A DNA stretch of 64,000 nt from an uncultured Planctomycetaceae bacterium (GTDB taxonomy: Bacteria > Planctomycetota > Planctomycetia > Planctomycetales > Planctomycetaceae), in NCBI GenBank assembly GCA_943787265.1, contig CALSLT010000021.1, forward strand, positions 216,001-280,000. The letters are read 5' to 3'. Below the pieces are notes generated by a model. The model had not been told where the DNA came from. It saw nothing but the letters and a program-made list of their open reading frames with translations, and ran no database searches. Below are positions 10,001 to 18,650 of this stretch, one piece after another; position 1 is the first letter of the stretch; every line of letters starts with the position of its first letter. The translations under genes and the position numbers were made by a program.

Positions 10001-10749
10001 TGTTTGTCAGCGGTCCTCCGCATCAGATCGATGAAGTCGAAGACGTGCTGAGAATCCTTGACGCATCAGAATTGCCGGAGCAACTTCGCGATCGAGCTCC
10101 ACGATACATTGCCGTCAAGCATGCTCAGGTCGACGAAGTGGCGGAAATTCTTCGCGACGTCTTCAAGGAAGAATTGACGCCACCCCAACCGGTTCAACAA
10201 CAACGAGGCGGCGGTGGCGGAAATCCGTTTGCGGCATTAATGGGTGGCGGAGGCAGTGCCGCGTCGGCTCCGAAAGTTCAGATGACTTTGGGTATCGACT
10301 ATCAAAACAGCCGGCTCTACGTGTCATCGAACGAGCCGACGTTTCTGCAGGTTCAGGCGATGGTCGAAGAAATCGACACGGCTGCTCTGGAGGCTCGACG
10401 AGCGATTCGAGTCGTACCGCTGCAGCATGCCAGTTCGGTCATGATCCAACAGACCATCGGATCGCTGCTTCCACGCGTAAAGGTCAGTTCAAGCTCAACC
10501 AGCGGCCGGACGGCCTCAGGCGGCGGTTCGAGTTCAAACGACAACAATCAGCAACAGGCCGCAGAGCAGCTTCGCCAACAGTTTATTCAACGTGCCCTGC
10601 AGGGTGGCGGTGGTCGACCGGGCGGCGGCGGAGCAGCTCAAGGCGGCGGTCGTCCTGGTGGCGGCGGCGGATTCCCCGGTGGTGGCGGAGGGCGGCCAGG
10701 CGGCGGAGGTGGTGGCGGACGACCCGGTGGCGGTGGAGGTCGTCGGTAA
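7030..10749 (+). CDS. gspD: Secretin-like protein made of repeated N-domains, without a visible secretin pore domain (GspD-like)
   Basis: A 1239-residue exported protein. ATG 7030 is followed at once by a second ATG; residues 1-27 are a signal peptide ending AAAQ. A Gly/Arg-rich linker leads to a helical region (about 55-225, with repeated LT/LS-xxQ segments). Residues about 255-335 look like a secretin N0 domain (FRYAPWTDVLTMFAEAAGLT). Then come five or six N1-type (secretin_N) modules, seen by their signatures of the type TNSLLVTASPENITIIEEAI, DNALIVRGSNEQVTQIKLLV, SNSLFVSGPPHQIDEVEDVL and NSRLYVSSNEPTFLQVQAMV. The protein ends in a poly-Gly/Pro/Arg tail; the C-terminal secretin barrel with its usual VPxLGxIPxLGxLF-type motif is not present. 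It heads the T2SS-like cluster, so a periplasmic channel-scaffold role is inferred. Confidence 0.8.
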   Translation: MMKLHKTLFAALMAMAVLSVAALDAAAQRGGGRGGPGGGRGPGGPGGGSSALELLRGDEVKTEIGLTEDQEKALGEMQSGLRDSPEFREIMDRARSAGSDEERRAIFGEMRTVMDKKVNAIIKPEQRSRLDQLSLQRRGMRALADPNMAGQFNISSDQQAKISELNQKYEEARREVRSNRDMSENERDAKSDALRAEFEKNTSAILSSQQRQAFEQKKGKPFAFADSQGGPAAARPTGTTPPATTALTPAAIAPPTPTEPPEGETATVSFGAGAGDSGAPVKELSFNFRYAPWTDVLTMFAEAAGLTLDLNAVPPGSFNYRDNRKYTPMQALDVLNGYLLQKGYVLVRRDEFLVVVNIDNGIPPNLVPTVTVEELPTRGRNELMTVLIPLEGMTADEAATESRELLGPQGKVVPLNKANKIVVTDIGSNLKRIHGLITGFEVDGDKVFRKFELEYISVLDADAVVRDLFGLGARGVQNVSGSSRSYDPRSRYSSSSSSSRDPRSSSTAPADPNAAVTLAIDERTNSLLVTASPENITIIEEAIEAVDLPPIDGDYGSRNREPYLEVYQLETADAMEVTKTLNVLYPGTILNEDGRTRRIHIKATQDMHREIAMTIKQLDGLGAGATQMAVIPLGRMDAYTATTSIQSLFYADGESAPVVQPHPTDNALIVRGSNEQVTQIKLLVTQLEPGEGGGYGGEGNLRTIPLGGRNPEDFLRALERVWNVRGRNPIRTVIPSATGAIRDRRVPSSTSPFSPEEPADAAPARPQPAPSTPKPTEPADKPDQSAGRAPYETPVATRLNATFLKSVPDDLAFAFADDPFTEVSYAAASQDDASAEGTNDAATNEDLQQLFLDLNAAEAARDAASTDSDAPIAITIQGGNLMIVSEDEAALDRLEDVIASLAAAMPPKTQWTVFYLRSADATQTASILERLFPTSSVSTSVGASSDGGFMSELTGGLSSMGRGIVGMTGLDSVLSGPQTLRIIPDVRSNSLFVSGPPHQIDEVEDVLRILDASELPEQLRDRAPRYIAVKHAQVDEVAEILRDVFKEELTPPQPVQQQRGGGGGNPFAALMGGGGSAASAPKVQMTLGIDYQNSRLYVSSNEPTFLQVQAMVEEIDTAALEARRAIRVVPLQHASSVMIQQTIGSLLPRVKVSSSSTSGRTASGGGSSSNDNNQQQAAEQLRQQFIQRALQGGGGRPGGGGAAQGGGRPGGGGGFPGGGGGRPGGGGGGGRPGGGGGRR

Positions 10750-11014
10750 GTCGGAGATTTAAGCGGCCGATCGTTCATCATCTTGCGGGAATTGCCGACT
10801 TCAAACGACTTTCTAAGATGAGGCAGGTTCGGTCGTTGACCGGACGAGTTTGACAATATTTTGAAACAAATTGCGTAACCCTAGAGATCTACTACCCTGT
10901 TAGGAGCGATCGTCGGACCGGCGAATTGAGGATTTCGGAATTTTCCCGTGATCCAGTTTCGTGATCGATCGCTGAAACGGCAGACCAGTAGTTACCAACC
11001 GCGGGCGAAGATTT

Positions 11015-12697
<1,683 letters not shown>

Positions 12698-12764
12698 AGG
12701 CAGAATTCAGAAGGCAAAAGGATAAAAATGCTTTCGTCCTTCTGCCCTCTGCCTTCATCCTTTA
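12698..12764. repeat. Imperfect palindromic repeat between gspE and gspF
   Basis: The spacer holds the run GAAGGCAGAATTCAGAAGGC and, after about 20 bases, the roughly inverse TTCTGCCCTCTGCCTTCATCC-like segment, shorter and imperfect. This AAGGCAGA/TCTGCCTT style is common in dispersed extragenic repeats. No Shine-Dalgarno is visible before gspF. Confidence 0.5.
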
Positions 12765-12770
12765 CTGCCC

Positions 12771-13979
12771 ATGCCAGAATTTCAATACACAGCGCGAGCC
12801 ATGTCTGGCCAGGAAGTCAAAGGGCTTCTGACGGCCGGAACCGAGACGGAAGTCGTCTCAACGCTCTCTTCGCGCGAACTGTTTCCGCTCAAGATCGAAC
12901 TGGCTGAATCAGCTCGGGCAGACGATCGGCTGCGCGGCCGTCGAGTCAAAGCTCGCGATCTCGCCACGTTCTACGCACAACTGAGCGACCTGCTACGTTC
13001 GGGAGTTCCGCTGCTCAGATCTCTGGAACTTCTGCAAAGACAGTCGCGTAACAAAGTGCTCAAAGTAGTCCTTCAGGAAGTCCGTGACGAAGTCGCTGAC
13101 GGGACAAGATTGGCCGAAGCGTTAAGGCAACACCCAAACGTCTTTTCCGAACTCGCCATCAGCATGGTACGAGCCGGTGAGGAAGGCAGCTTTCTGGAAG
13201 ACGTCCTGCGACGAATCGCCGACTTCACCGAGCATCAGGAAGACCTGAAAGGCCGCGTCGTCGGCGCTGCGGTTTATCCGATGTTCCTGGTGGTCGTTGG
13301 CGGCCTGGTTCTCACCTTTATGATGATCTGGTTCGTTCCGAAGTTTGAGCCGATCTTTCAGCGGCTCGAAGCTCGCGGCGAACTTCCCTGGGCAACAACG
13401 GCGGTTGTTGGCATCAGCGATACACTGACCAATTACGGACTGGCAGTTGTTGGCGTCGTTGCCGCGGCAGCGTTCTTCGCGGGTCAGTATTTCAAGACGG
13501 ACGAAGGTCGGATGACGCTCGACCGAGGAAAACTGACAGTACCGGGAGCGGGCAAAATTTACCGCAGCCTGGCCATTGCTCGATTCTGCCGAATTCTTGG
13601 AACGCTGCTTAATAACGGCGTGCCGATTCTGAACTCCTTGCGGATCTCCAAAGACGCGACCGGTAACAAAGTGCTGTCCGGCGCGATCAACGAAGCGAGT
13701 GACTTCATCTCTGCCGGTAAAACACTTGCTGAACCACTACGAGCAAGCGGCGAGTTCCCCGAAGAGGCCGTCGAAATCATCGCGGTCGCGGAAGAAGCCA
13801 ACAACCTGGAAAAAGTCCTCGTCGACATTGCTGAGAGCATGGAGCGACGAACTTACCGCTACCTGGAACTGTTCGTTCGCTTGCTGGAACCGGCGATGCT
13901 TCTGGTAATGGCAATGTTGGTATTGTTCGTGATGCTGGGCTTGCTGTTGCCGGTCCTGCAGAGTTCGAATGTCCTTTAA
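12771..13979 (+). CDS. gspF: Type II secretion platform protein GspF (PilC family)
   Basis: A 402-residue inner-membrane protein of family-typical length. After a short N-terminal part (PEFQYTARAMSGQEVKG, the usual GspF opening) come two T2SSF domains: the first around 65-190 (FYAQLSDLLRSGVPLLRSLE) and the second around 270-395 (FCRILGTLLNNGVPILNSLR). Hydrophobic segments lie near 163-190, 210-235 and 365-395. Each domain ends with the expected hydrophobic helix. It should couple GspE movement to pseudopilin insertion. ATG 12771 is the start; it is 73 bp after gspE. Confidence 0.95.
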   Translation: MPEFQYTARAMSGQEVKGLLTAGTETEVVSTLSSRELFPLKIELAESARADDRLRGRRVKARDLATFYAQLSDLLRSGVPLLRSLELLQRQSRNKVLKVVLQEVRDEVADGTRLAEALRQHPNVFSELAISMVRAGEEGSFLEDVLRRIADFTEHQEDLKGRVVGAAVYPMFLVVVGGLVLTFMMIWFVPKFEPIFQRLEARGELPWATTAVVGISDTLTNYGLAVVGVVAAAAFFAGQYFKTDEGRMTLDRGKLTVPGAGKIYRSLAIARFCRILGTLLNNGVPILNSLRISKDATGNKVLSGAINEASDFISAGKTLAEPLRASGEFPEEAVEIIAVAEEANNLEKVLVDIAESMERRTYRYLELFVRLLEPAMLLVMAMLVLFVMLGLLLPVLQSSNVL

Positions 13980-13998
13980 GATTTTAGAACCCACGGTA

Positions 13999-14079
13999 GT
14001 GAGCCGAACGCGCTAGCGTCGGGCTTTGACGAGAATACTGAGGAAGAGTCAGGGCCCGAGGCTAGCGCCTTCGGCTCAC
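13999..14079. repeat. REP-like palindromic repeat, family A, copy 2
   Basis: Left arm 13999-14018 (GTGAGCCGAACGCGCTAGCG) and right arm 14060-14079 are inverse copies with few mismatches, sharing the GTGAGCCG and GCTAGC cores with the copy at 6647-6724. It lies between gspF and gspG and is followed by seven A residues. It could act as a transcript stabiliser or attenuator within the operon; that is inference. Confidence 0.8.
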
Positions 14080-14143
14080 AAAAAAACGTTTCAAACACAA
14101 AAACTGGTTACCCCGCCCCGAGCGAGTCTCGGCCTGCCCACCG

Positions 14144-14149
14144 AAGGAG
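14144..14149 (+). promoter_or_regulatory. Shine-Dalgarno AAGGAG deciding the gspG start
   Basis: AAGGAG lies eight bases before ATG 14158. The open frame extends upstream to 14026, but that part runs through the palindromic repeat and is not pseudopilin-like. Confidence 0.75.
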
Positions 14150-14157
14150 AAAGTCCC

Positions 14158-14616
14158 ATGCAAGTTCAACGAAACAACAAACCAAAGCGTCGAGGCTTCA
14201 CGCTGATCGAAGTCCTGCTCGTCCTGGCGATCATCGGCGTCATTGCCGCCTTCGCCGTTCCACAGTTGCTCGGTCAGCAACAGGGCGCGATGGTCGACGC
14301 CACGAAGATTCACATCCGTGACTTTGAAAAGAACATTCAGATGTACGCCGTTAAGCACGACGGCGTGTACCCGACTGGCGATTCCGAAACAGTCTTTGGA
14401 ATGCTGATGCAGCCAGGCACGGACAAGTCCGGCCGCGAGCTGCAGCCATTTATCGCTGAAATTCCAAAGGACGCCTGGGGAAACCCGCTTTACTACGAGT
14501 ACCCACCGAGCGGTAATCGTCAAGGTTTGATCGACAAACCTGCCGTGTGGTCAGCCGGGCCTGATCAACAGGAAGGCTCAGAAGACGACGTCATCAATTG
14601 GGCTCAGGATCTGTAA
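14158..14616 (+). CDS. gspG: Major pseudopilin GspG
   Basis: A 152-residue protein. The N-terminus (MQVQRNNKPKRRG, then FTLIEVLLVLAIIGVIAAF) is a class III prepilin signal with cleavage expected after the Gly and the conserved Glu at +5. The C-terminal half has GspG landmarks: KDAWGNPLYYEYPP and the late acidic stretch (SAGPDQQEGSEDDVINW), where GspG proteins bind calcium. Length and motifs fit the T2SS major pseudopilin. It should form the body of the periplasmic pseudopilus. The start is chosen by the Shine-Dalgarno and the prepilin leader. Confidence 0.93.
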   Translation: MQVQRNNKPKRRGFTLIEVLLVLAIIGVIAAFAVPQLLGQQQGAMVDATKIHIRDFEKNIQMYAVKHDGVYPTGDSETVFGMLMQPGTDKSGRELQPFIAEIPKDAWGNPLYYEYPPSGNRQGLIDKPAVWSAGPDQQEGSEDDVINWAQDL

Positions 14617-14661
14617 GACACCGCGAGCTTTAAGCGTTGAGTAAAGAAACGGTCTCAATCG

Positions 14662-15240
14662 ATGCAACGTCACATCGCCAGAAATCCTGAATCCTCACGC
14701 GGCGGTTACACGCTGATTGAGATCATGCTGGCGGTGATGGTGCTGATCGTTCTGACCTCGATGGCTGCTTCGCCGCTGATGAACAGTTGGCGGGACACGC
14801 AGACTGGCTCAGCAACTGAAGAGGTCAGAGCATTGCTGGCGGGGACTCGCATTCTGGCACTGGATCGGGATGAGACTTGGCAGTTCGTGTACGAACCAGG
14901 CGGAACTCACTATTTGCGAGTTCCGCTTTCTGCTGCAACGGAAGATGCGTCGGACAACAAAGCGAATCAGGGAAAACATTCGGACACGCTTCCCACGACA
15001 ATCACTTTTGGAGAATCAGGCGGTGGCACTGGCTCGACCGTCTCGTCGGAACTGTTGAACGGACTTGCTGACGCTGGCGAGTTGAGCGGTCTTTCCTGGT
15101 CGGCTCCGATTCTTTTTTACTCAGACGGAACATCGTCAGACACAAAGTTCGAAATCGTCGACCAGTACGGAAACGCTCGTACGATATTAGTACGCGATTT
15201 AACCGGAGGCGTAACGGTCAAGGAAGGCACGAACCATTAA
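14662..15240 (+). CDS. gspH: Minor pseudopilin, GspH-like
   Basis: A 192-residue protein with a prepilin leader: MQRHIARNPESSRGG followed by YTLIEIMLAVMVLIVLTSMA; cleavage would fall after Gly15 with Glu at +5. The rest (TEEVRALLAGTRILALDR, later beta-rich) fits GspH/FimT-type minor pseudopilins. It lies 45 bp after gspG. GspH is assigned by position and by the AR-helix pattern after the leader; other minor pseudopilin names cannot be wholly excluded. Confidence 0.82.
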   Translation: MQRHIARNPESSRGGYTLIEIMLAVMVLIVLTSMAASPLMNSWRDTQTGSATEEVRALLAGTRILALDRDETWQFVYEPGGTHYLRVPLSAATEDASDNKANQGKHSDTLPTTITFGESGGGTGSTVSSELLNGLADAGELSGLSWSAPILFYSDGTSSDTKFEIVDQYGNARTILVRDLTGGVTVKEGTNH

Positions 15241-15245
15241 CTAAG

Positions 15246-15318
15246 GTAGGGTGCGTCTCGACGCACCAACTCATGTTTAAGACGACAGCTTTACGTGGTG
15301 CGTCAAGACGCACCCTAC
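15246..15318. repeat. Palindromic repeat, family B (GTAGGGTGCGTC type)
   Basis: Left arm 15246-15268 starts GTAGGGTGCGTCTCGACGCA; right arm 15296-15318 is the near-perfect inverse, ending GACGCACCCTAC. Each arm also holds a small internal palindrome (TGCGTC/GACGCA). This GTAGGGTGCGTC type of extragenic repeat is dispersed in several bacterial phyla. It lies between gspH and gspI. Confidence 0.85.
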
Positions 15319-15360
15319 GCCGGAAAACAGAATTTGAATTGAGCCTTCAAGTAGCCATCA

Positions 15361-15840
15361 ATGAAATCGGTAGTCACAAAACATGCGAGGCAACTGACGA
15401 CGGGCGTGACAGCTCGGCGAGGGTTCTCGTTGTTGGAAGTGCTGATTTCACTGGCTATTTTCATGACCGCGTTCGTCGCTCTCAGCCAGCTTTCCCACAA
15501 TGGGATGCGTTCTGCGGTCGAAGCTCGATTGACGACCAAAGCGATCCTGCGGGCCGAGTCCAAAATGGCCGAGATCGTCGCCGCCGTCGAGCCACTGGAA
15601 GACGTCACCGACCAACCATTTCAGGATGACGAGGCGTGGACATGGTCGATGCAGACCGCTGTTGGCCCGCACGCCGATCTTCAGAATGTCACAGTCTCCG
15701 TGAATTACGAAGGTGCCAATCAGCAGGCGAGTACGAGCTTTTCGATGTCCCGGCTGATTCGAGACCCGATCGTTTACGAAATGGCAGCAGCGGAAGCGGC
15801 GGCGGCAGAAGAGGCCGAACTTGAGGGGGAAGGCCTGTGA
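15361..15840 (+). CDS. gspI: Minor pseudopilin, GspI-like
   Basis: A 159-residue protein. The prepilin leader MKSVVTKHARQLTTGVTARRG is followed by FSLLEVLISLAIFMTAFVAL with Glu at +5. The next helix (AVEARLTTKAILRAESKMAE) matches the GspI pattern of small minor pseudopilins. The C-terminus is Ala/Glu-rich. Its stop overlaps the GTG start of the next gene by four bases (GTGA), which indicates translational coupling. Confidence 0.82.
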   Translation: MKSVVTKHARQLTTGVTARRGFSLLEVLISLAIFMTAFVALSQLSHNGMRSAVEARLTTKAILRAESKMAEIVAAVEPLEDVTDQPFQDDEAWTWSMQTAVGPHADLQNVTVSVNYEGANQQASTSFSMSRLIRDPIVYEMAAAEAAAAEEAELEGEGL

Positions 15841-16778
15841 TAAATCGCCGCCCCACCTCATCGACTCGTTTTTCTCAGCCGATTGCGCGAACTCCTCGTC
15901 GCGCGGCATTCACGCTGCTTGAGCTGATGCTCGCCCTTGGCCTGACAGCGACATTACTGACCGTTGTCTATTCGTCGTTGGAGTTGCACTGGAGGTTCTC
16001 GACACTCGGACAGGTCGAAGTCGAGCGTGCTCAAATCGCCCGAGCCATCCTGACGAAAATCTCAGCCGATATCCGGTCGACGATGTACGCACCGCCGGTT
16101 GATGAGTACATCCCAGATGACACTTCCGAAGACGACACCGGTGATGACACCAGTTCGGCTGACTCTGACCCCGACGAGTTTCTGGTTGAGCCAATGGTTG
16201 AGATTACTGACCCGGCCGAAGCGTATTCGGGAAGCAGTATCGGCGTTTTTGGTGACGCTGTGTCCGTGGTTTTGCATATCAATCGCCCATACCGGCCGGG
16301 CGTAAGGTCCGACGAGGATGTACTGAACCCGGAATCGCAAAGTAATCAGAAATCAATCTCGTACTTCCTCGCTGGCGGAGAGGGAAACCTGGCTTCGATG
16401 GTTGCTGGGCAGTTTCAAACAGAGAACGATTATGAAGACGGGATCGACGGACTGGCTCGGATGTCCGGCGACCGGTTCACGCTGACGCTGGCCGATCAGC
16501 AAGGCGATATGGTTCAACTGGCAACTCAAACAAAGTTGCTGGCAGAAGAAATCAACTCGCTTTCGTTCGAGTATCACGATGGCGTTGAATGGCTGACCGA
16601 ATGGGACAGCGACGTCCAGGAACGTGTCCCCAACGCGATTGGCGTCACGATCGGATTTCGCGAGCCGAATCATCCTGAAGGCTCAATCCTTTATCACCAG
16701 CCAAGCGAATCGACCGACTCGTATCGCATCGTTGTTCCGCTGGTTGTCTCAAGTCCTTTTGAGGGGTTGGTCTATTGA
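15837..16778 (+). CDS. gspJ: Minor pseudopilin, GspJ-like
   Basis: A 313-residue protein starting at GTG 15837 inside the stop of gspI. The leader (about 20 residues, ending TPRRA) is followed by AFTLLELMLALGLTATLLTV; cleavage after Ala rather than Gly would be unusual but known among minor pseudopilins. The helix after it (VEVERAQIARAILTKISADI) is GspJ-like. An Asp/Ser/Glu-rich insertion (about residues 85-120, DDTSEDDTGDDTSSADSD) makes it longer than the usual about 200 residues and may bind calcium. The stop overlaps the next gene by four bases. Confidence 0.82.
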   Translation: MINRRPTSSTRFSQPIARTPRRAAFTLLELMLALGLTATLLTVVYSSLELHWRFSTLGQVEVERAQIARAILTKISADIRSTMYAPPVDEYIPDDTSEDDTGDDTSSADSDPDEFLVEPMVEITDPAEAYSGSSIGVFGDAVSVVLHINRPYRPGVRSDEDVLNPESQSNQKSISYFLAGGEGNLASMVAGQFQTENDYEDGIDGLARMSGDRFTLTLADQQGDMVQLATQTKLLAEEINSLSFEYHDGVEWLTEWDSDVQERVPNAIGVTIGFREPNHPEGSILYHQPSESTDSYRIVVPLVVSSPFEGLVY

Positions 16779-18523
16779 ACCGTGTAACTCCCCAATCTGA
16801 TTTGACGCCAAAGCACGGTGGAGTTTCCAGCAGGGGCGGCAGCGTGTTGATCCTCGTCATGGTCGTCATCGCGATGTTGACGCTTGGAGCGTACAGCTTT
16901 TCCGAGATCATGATTTCGGAATCCGAAGCGACGGCGATGTACGGTCGACAGGCCGAGTCTCGTGCGTTCGCTGACTCAGGCGTCGAGCTGGCCGCTGCCG
17001 TGATCGCTGTGCCTGAAACGGAAGAAGACGCCAGCCTGTACCACAACCCGAATCGGTTCCGCGGAGTTCTGCTGCGTGAGTCCGAAAACGCTCGCGGTCG
17101 AGGCTACTTTTCGGTGATCGCTCCCGTCGAAACAGATCCCGCAGGAACGGCTCTAAGAAACGGGCTGATCGACGAATCTGGAAGGTTGAATCTGAATAGA
17201 CTGTTGAGCTTCGAACTCGATGAGACACAGACTCGCGAGATGCTCATGTACCTTCCGGACATGACCGAGGAAGTTGCCGATGCGATTCTTGACTGGATCG
17301 ACGACGACGAGACTCTCCGTGCTTACGGAGCAGAAAGTGACTACTACACCTCGCTCGATCCGCCTTACGAAGCGCGGAACGGAGCGATGGAATCTCTTGA
17401 TGAGCTTCTCCAGGTAGCGGGTGTTACTGCCGATCTGCTTTACGGCGAAGACGCCAACCGCAACGGCAAGCTGGATCCCAACGAGAACGATGGCGATGCG
17501 AATGCTCCATTCGACAATTCAGATGGTCTCCTTCAACCAGGCTGGGCGGCATTCCTGACAGTCAACGCTCGGGAACTTAACCAGCGAGCCGACGGAACCG
17601 AGCGGACCTATATCAACAACGGAGTTCTCGACGAGCTTTACGATTCGTTGGCCGAAGAATTCGATGAAGACATTGCCCAGTTCGTCGTCGCCTTCCGAAT
17701 GTATGGCGCATATGTCGACCCTGACGATCCTGCAGCACAGGCTGCCGCGGCAGAATCCGGCGACTCAGGATCAACAAGTACAAGTTCGGAAACCAACTCG
17801 AATTCAAATTCAAACGACAATTCCGGCGACTCAAGAACGTCGCAAGGTGGCCTGGTAGAAGCGGCAGCGGAAATCGGAAACGCCTTGGGCGGCAACGCCC
17901 AGGGAACGGTGTCTCGCGGCGGCATGGACTTGTCGAAAGGGGCAAAGTACGACCTGAAATCGTTGTACGAATTGATCGGTGCTCAGGTGGAAGCTGAGAT
18001 CGAAGGTCAAAAAATGTTACTGCAAAGCCCGTGGGCAGCCGACTCGGGATCGATGCAGACGTACCTGCCGACGCTTCTGGATGCATTGACGGTGGTCGAA
18101 GGTCCAGAACTTTCGGGACGGATCAACGTTAACCAGGCCCGTATCGAAATTCTGCTCGGCATTCCTGACATGACTGAAGACATCGCTCAAGCGATTACGT
18201 CTTCGCCAATGATCGGTGCCGAGGGAGAAGCAATTGCCGAACAGGCGATTCAGCGGACAAACACCGGCTGGTTGGTTTCCCAGGGAATTGTGGACCTGCC
18301 GACAATGGTCAAACTGGATCGATTTCTCACTGGACGAGGTCACGTCTTCCGGGCACAGATTGTCGGCTTCTTCGAAGAAGGCGGCGGTTACACCCGAGTG
18401 GAAGCTACGATCGATTCAACGGAATCGCCAGCGAAAGTGGTTTCAGTCAGCGACCTGACAGAACTCGGACGCGGATACACAACAACTGAGCTGACCGGGA
18501 TCATCGACGACGGAACCAATTGA
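16775..18523 (+). CDS. gspK: Minor pseudopilin GspK
   Basis: A 582-residue protein starting at TTG 16775, overlapping the gspJ stop (TTGA). A hydrophobic N-terminal helix (VLILVMVVIAMLTLGAYSFS) follows a short Gly-rich leader. The GspK core is clear: GLIDESGRLNLNRL, DAILDWIDDDE, later ISGRINVNQARIEILLGIPD-type segments that form the helix-hairpin-helix region. Usual GspK is about 330 residues; the excess comes from a DANRNGKLDPNEND loop with the spacing of an EF-hand/dockerin calcium site and a Ser/Asn/Thr-rich stretch near residues 325-365. GspK caps the pseudopilus tip with I and J. Confidence 0.88.
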   Translation: MNRVTPQSDLTPKHGGVSSRGGSVLILVMVVIAMLTLGAYSFSEIMISESEATAMYGRQAESRAFADSGVELAAAVIAVPETEEDASLYHNPNRFRGVLLRESENARGRGYFSVIAPVETDPAGTALRNGLIDESGRLNLNRLLSFELDETQTREMLMYLPDMTEEVADAILDWIDDDETLRAYGAESDYYTSLDPPYEARNGAMESLDELLQVAGVTADLLYGEDANRNGKLDPNENDGDANAPFDNSDGLLQPGWAAFLTVNARELNQRADGTERTYINNGVLDELYDSLAEEFDEDIAQFVVAFRMYGAYVDPDDPAAQAAAAESGDSGSTSTSSETNSNSNSNDNSGDSRTSQGGLVEAAAEIGNALGGNAQGTVSRGGMDLSKGAKYDLKSLYELIGAQVEAEIEGQKMLLQSPWAADSGSMQTYLPTLLDALTVVEGPELSGRINVNQARIEILLGIPDMTEDIAQAITSSPMIGAEGEAIAEQAIQRTNTGWLVSQGIVDLPTMVKLDRFLTGRGHVFRAQIVGFFEEGGGYTRVEATIDSTESPAKVVSVSDLTELGRGYTTTELTGIIDDGTN

Positions 18524-18650
18524 TTCGTTCTTGCGAAACAGAAAACGACACACTTCATAGACGAACGAGATAACAACTGCGGCATGGGAAACGGCGTTCC
18601 AAGGCTGGCACAACTTGCCTGAAGCGGTAGCAGAATAAGAAAGAACAAGC

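Noticed and set aside
10850..10882. TTGACA box upstream of gspE as a sigma-70 promoter
   Set aside because: No TATAAT-like hexamer at the right distance; planctomycete promoter rules are poorly known.
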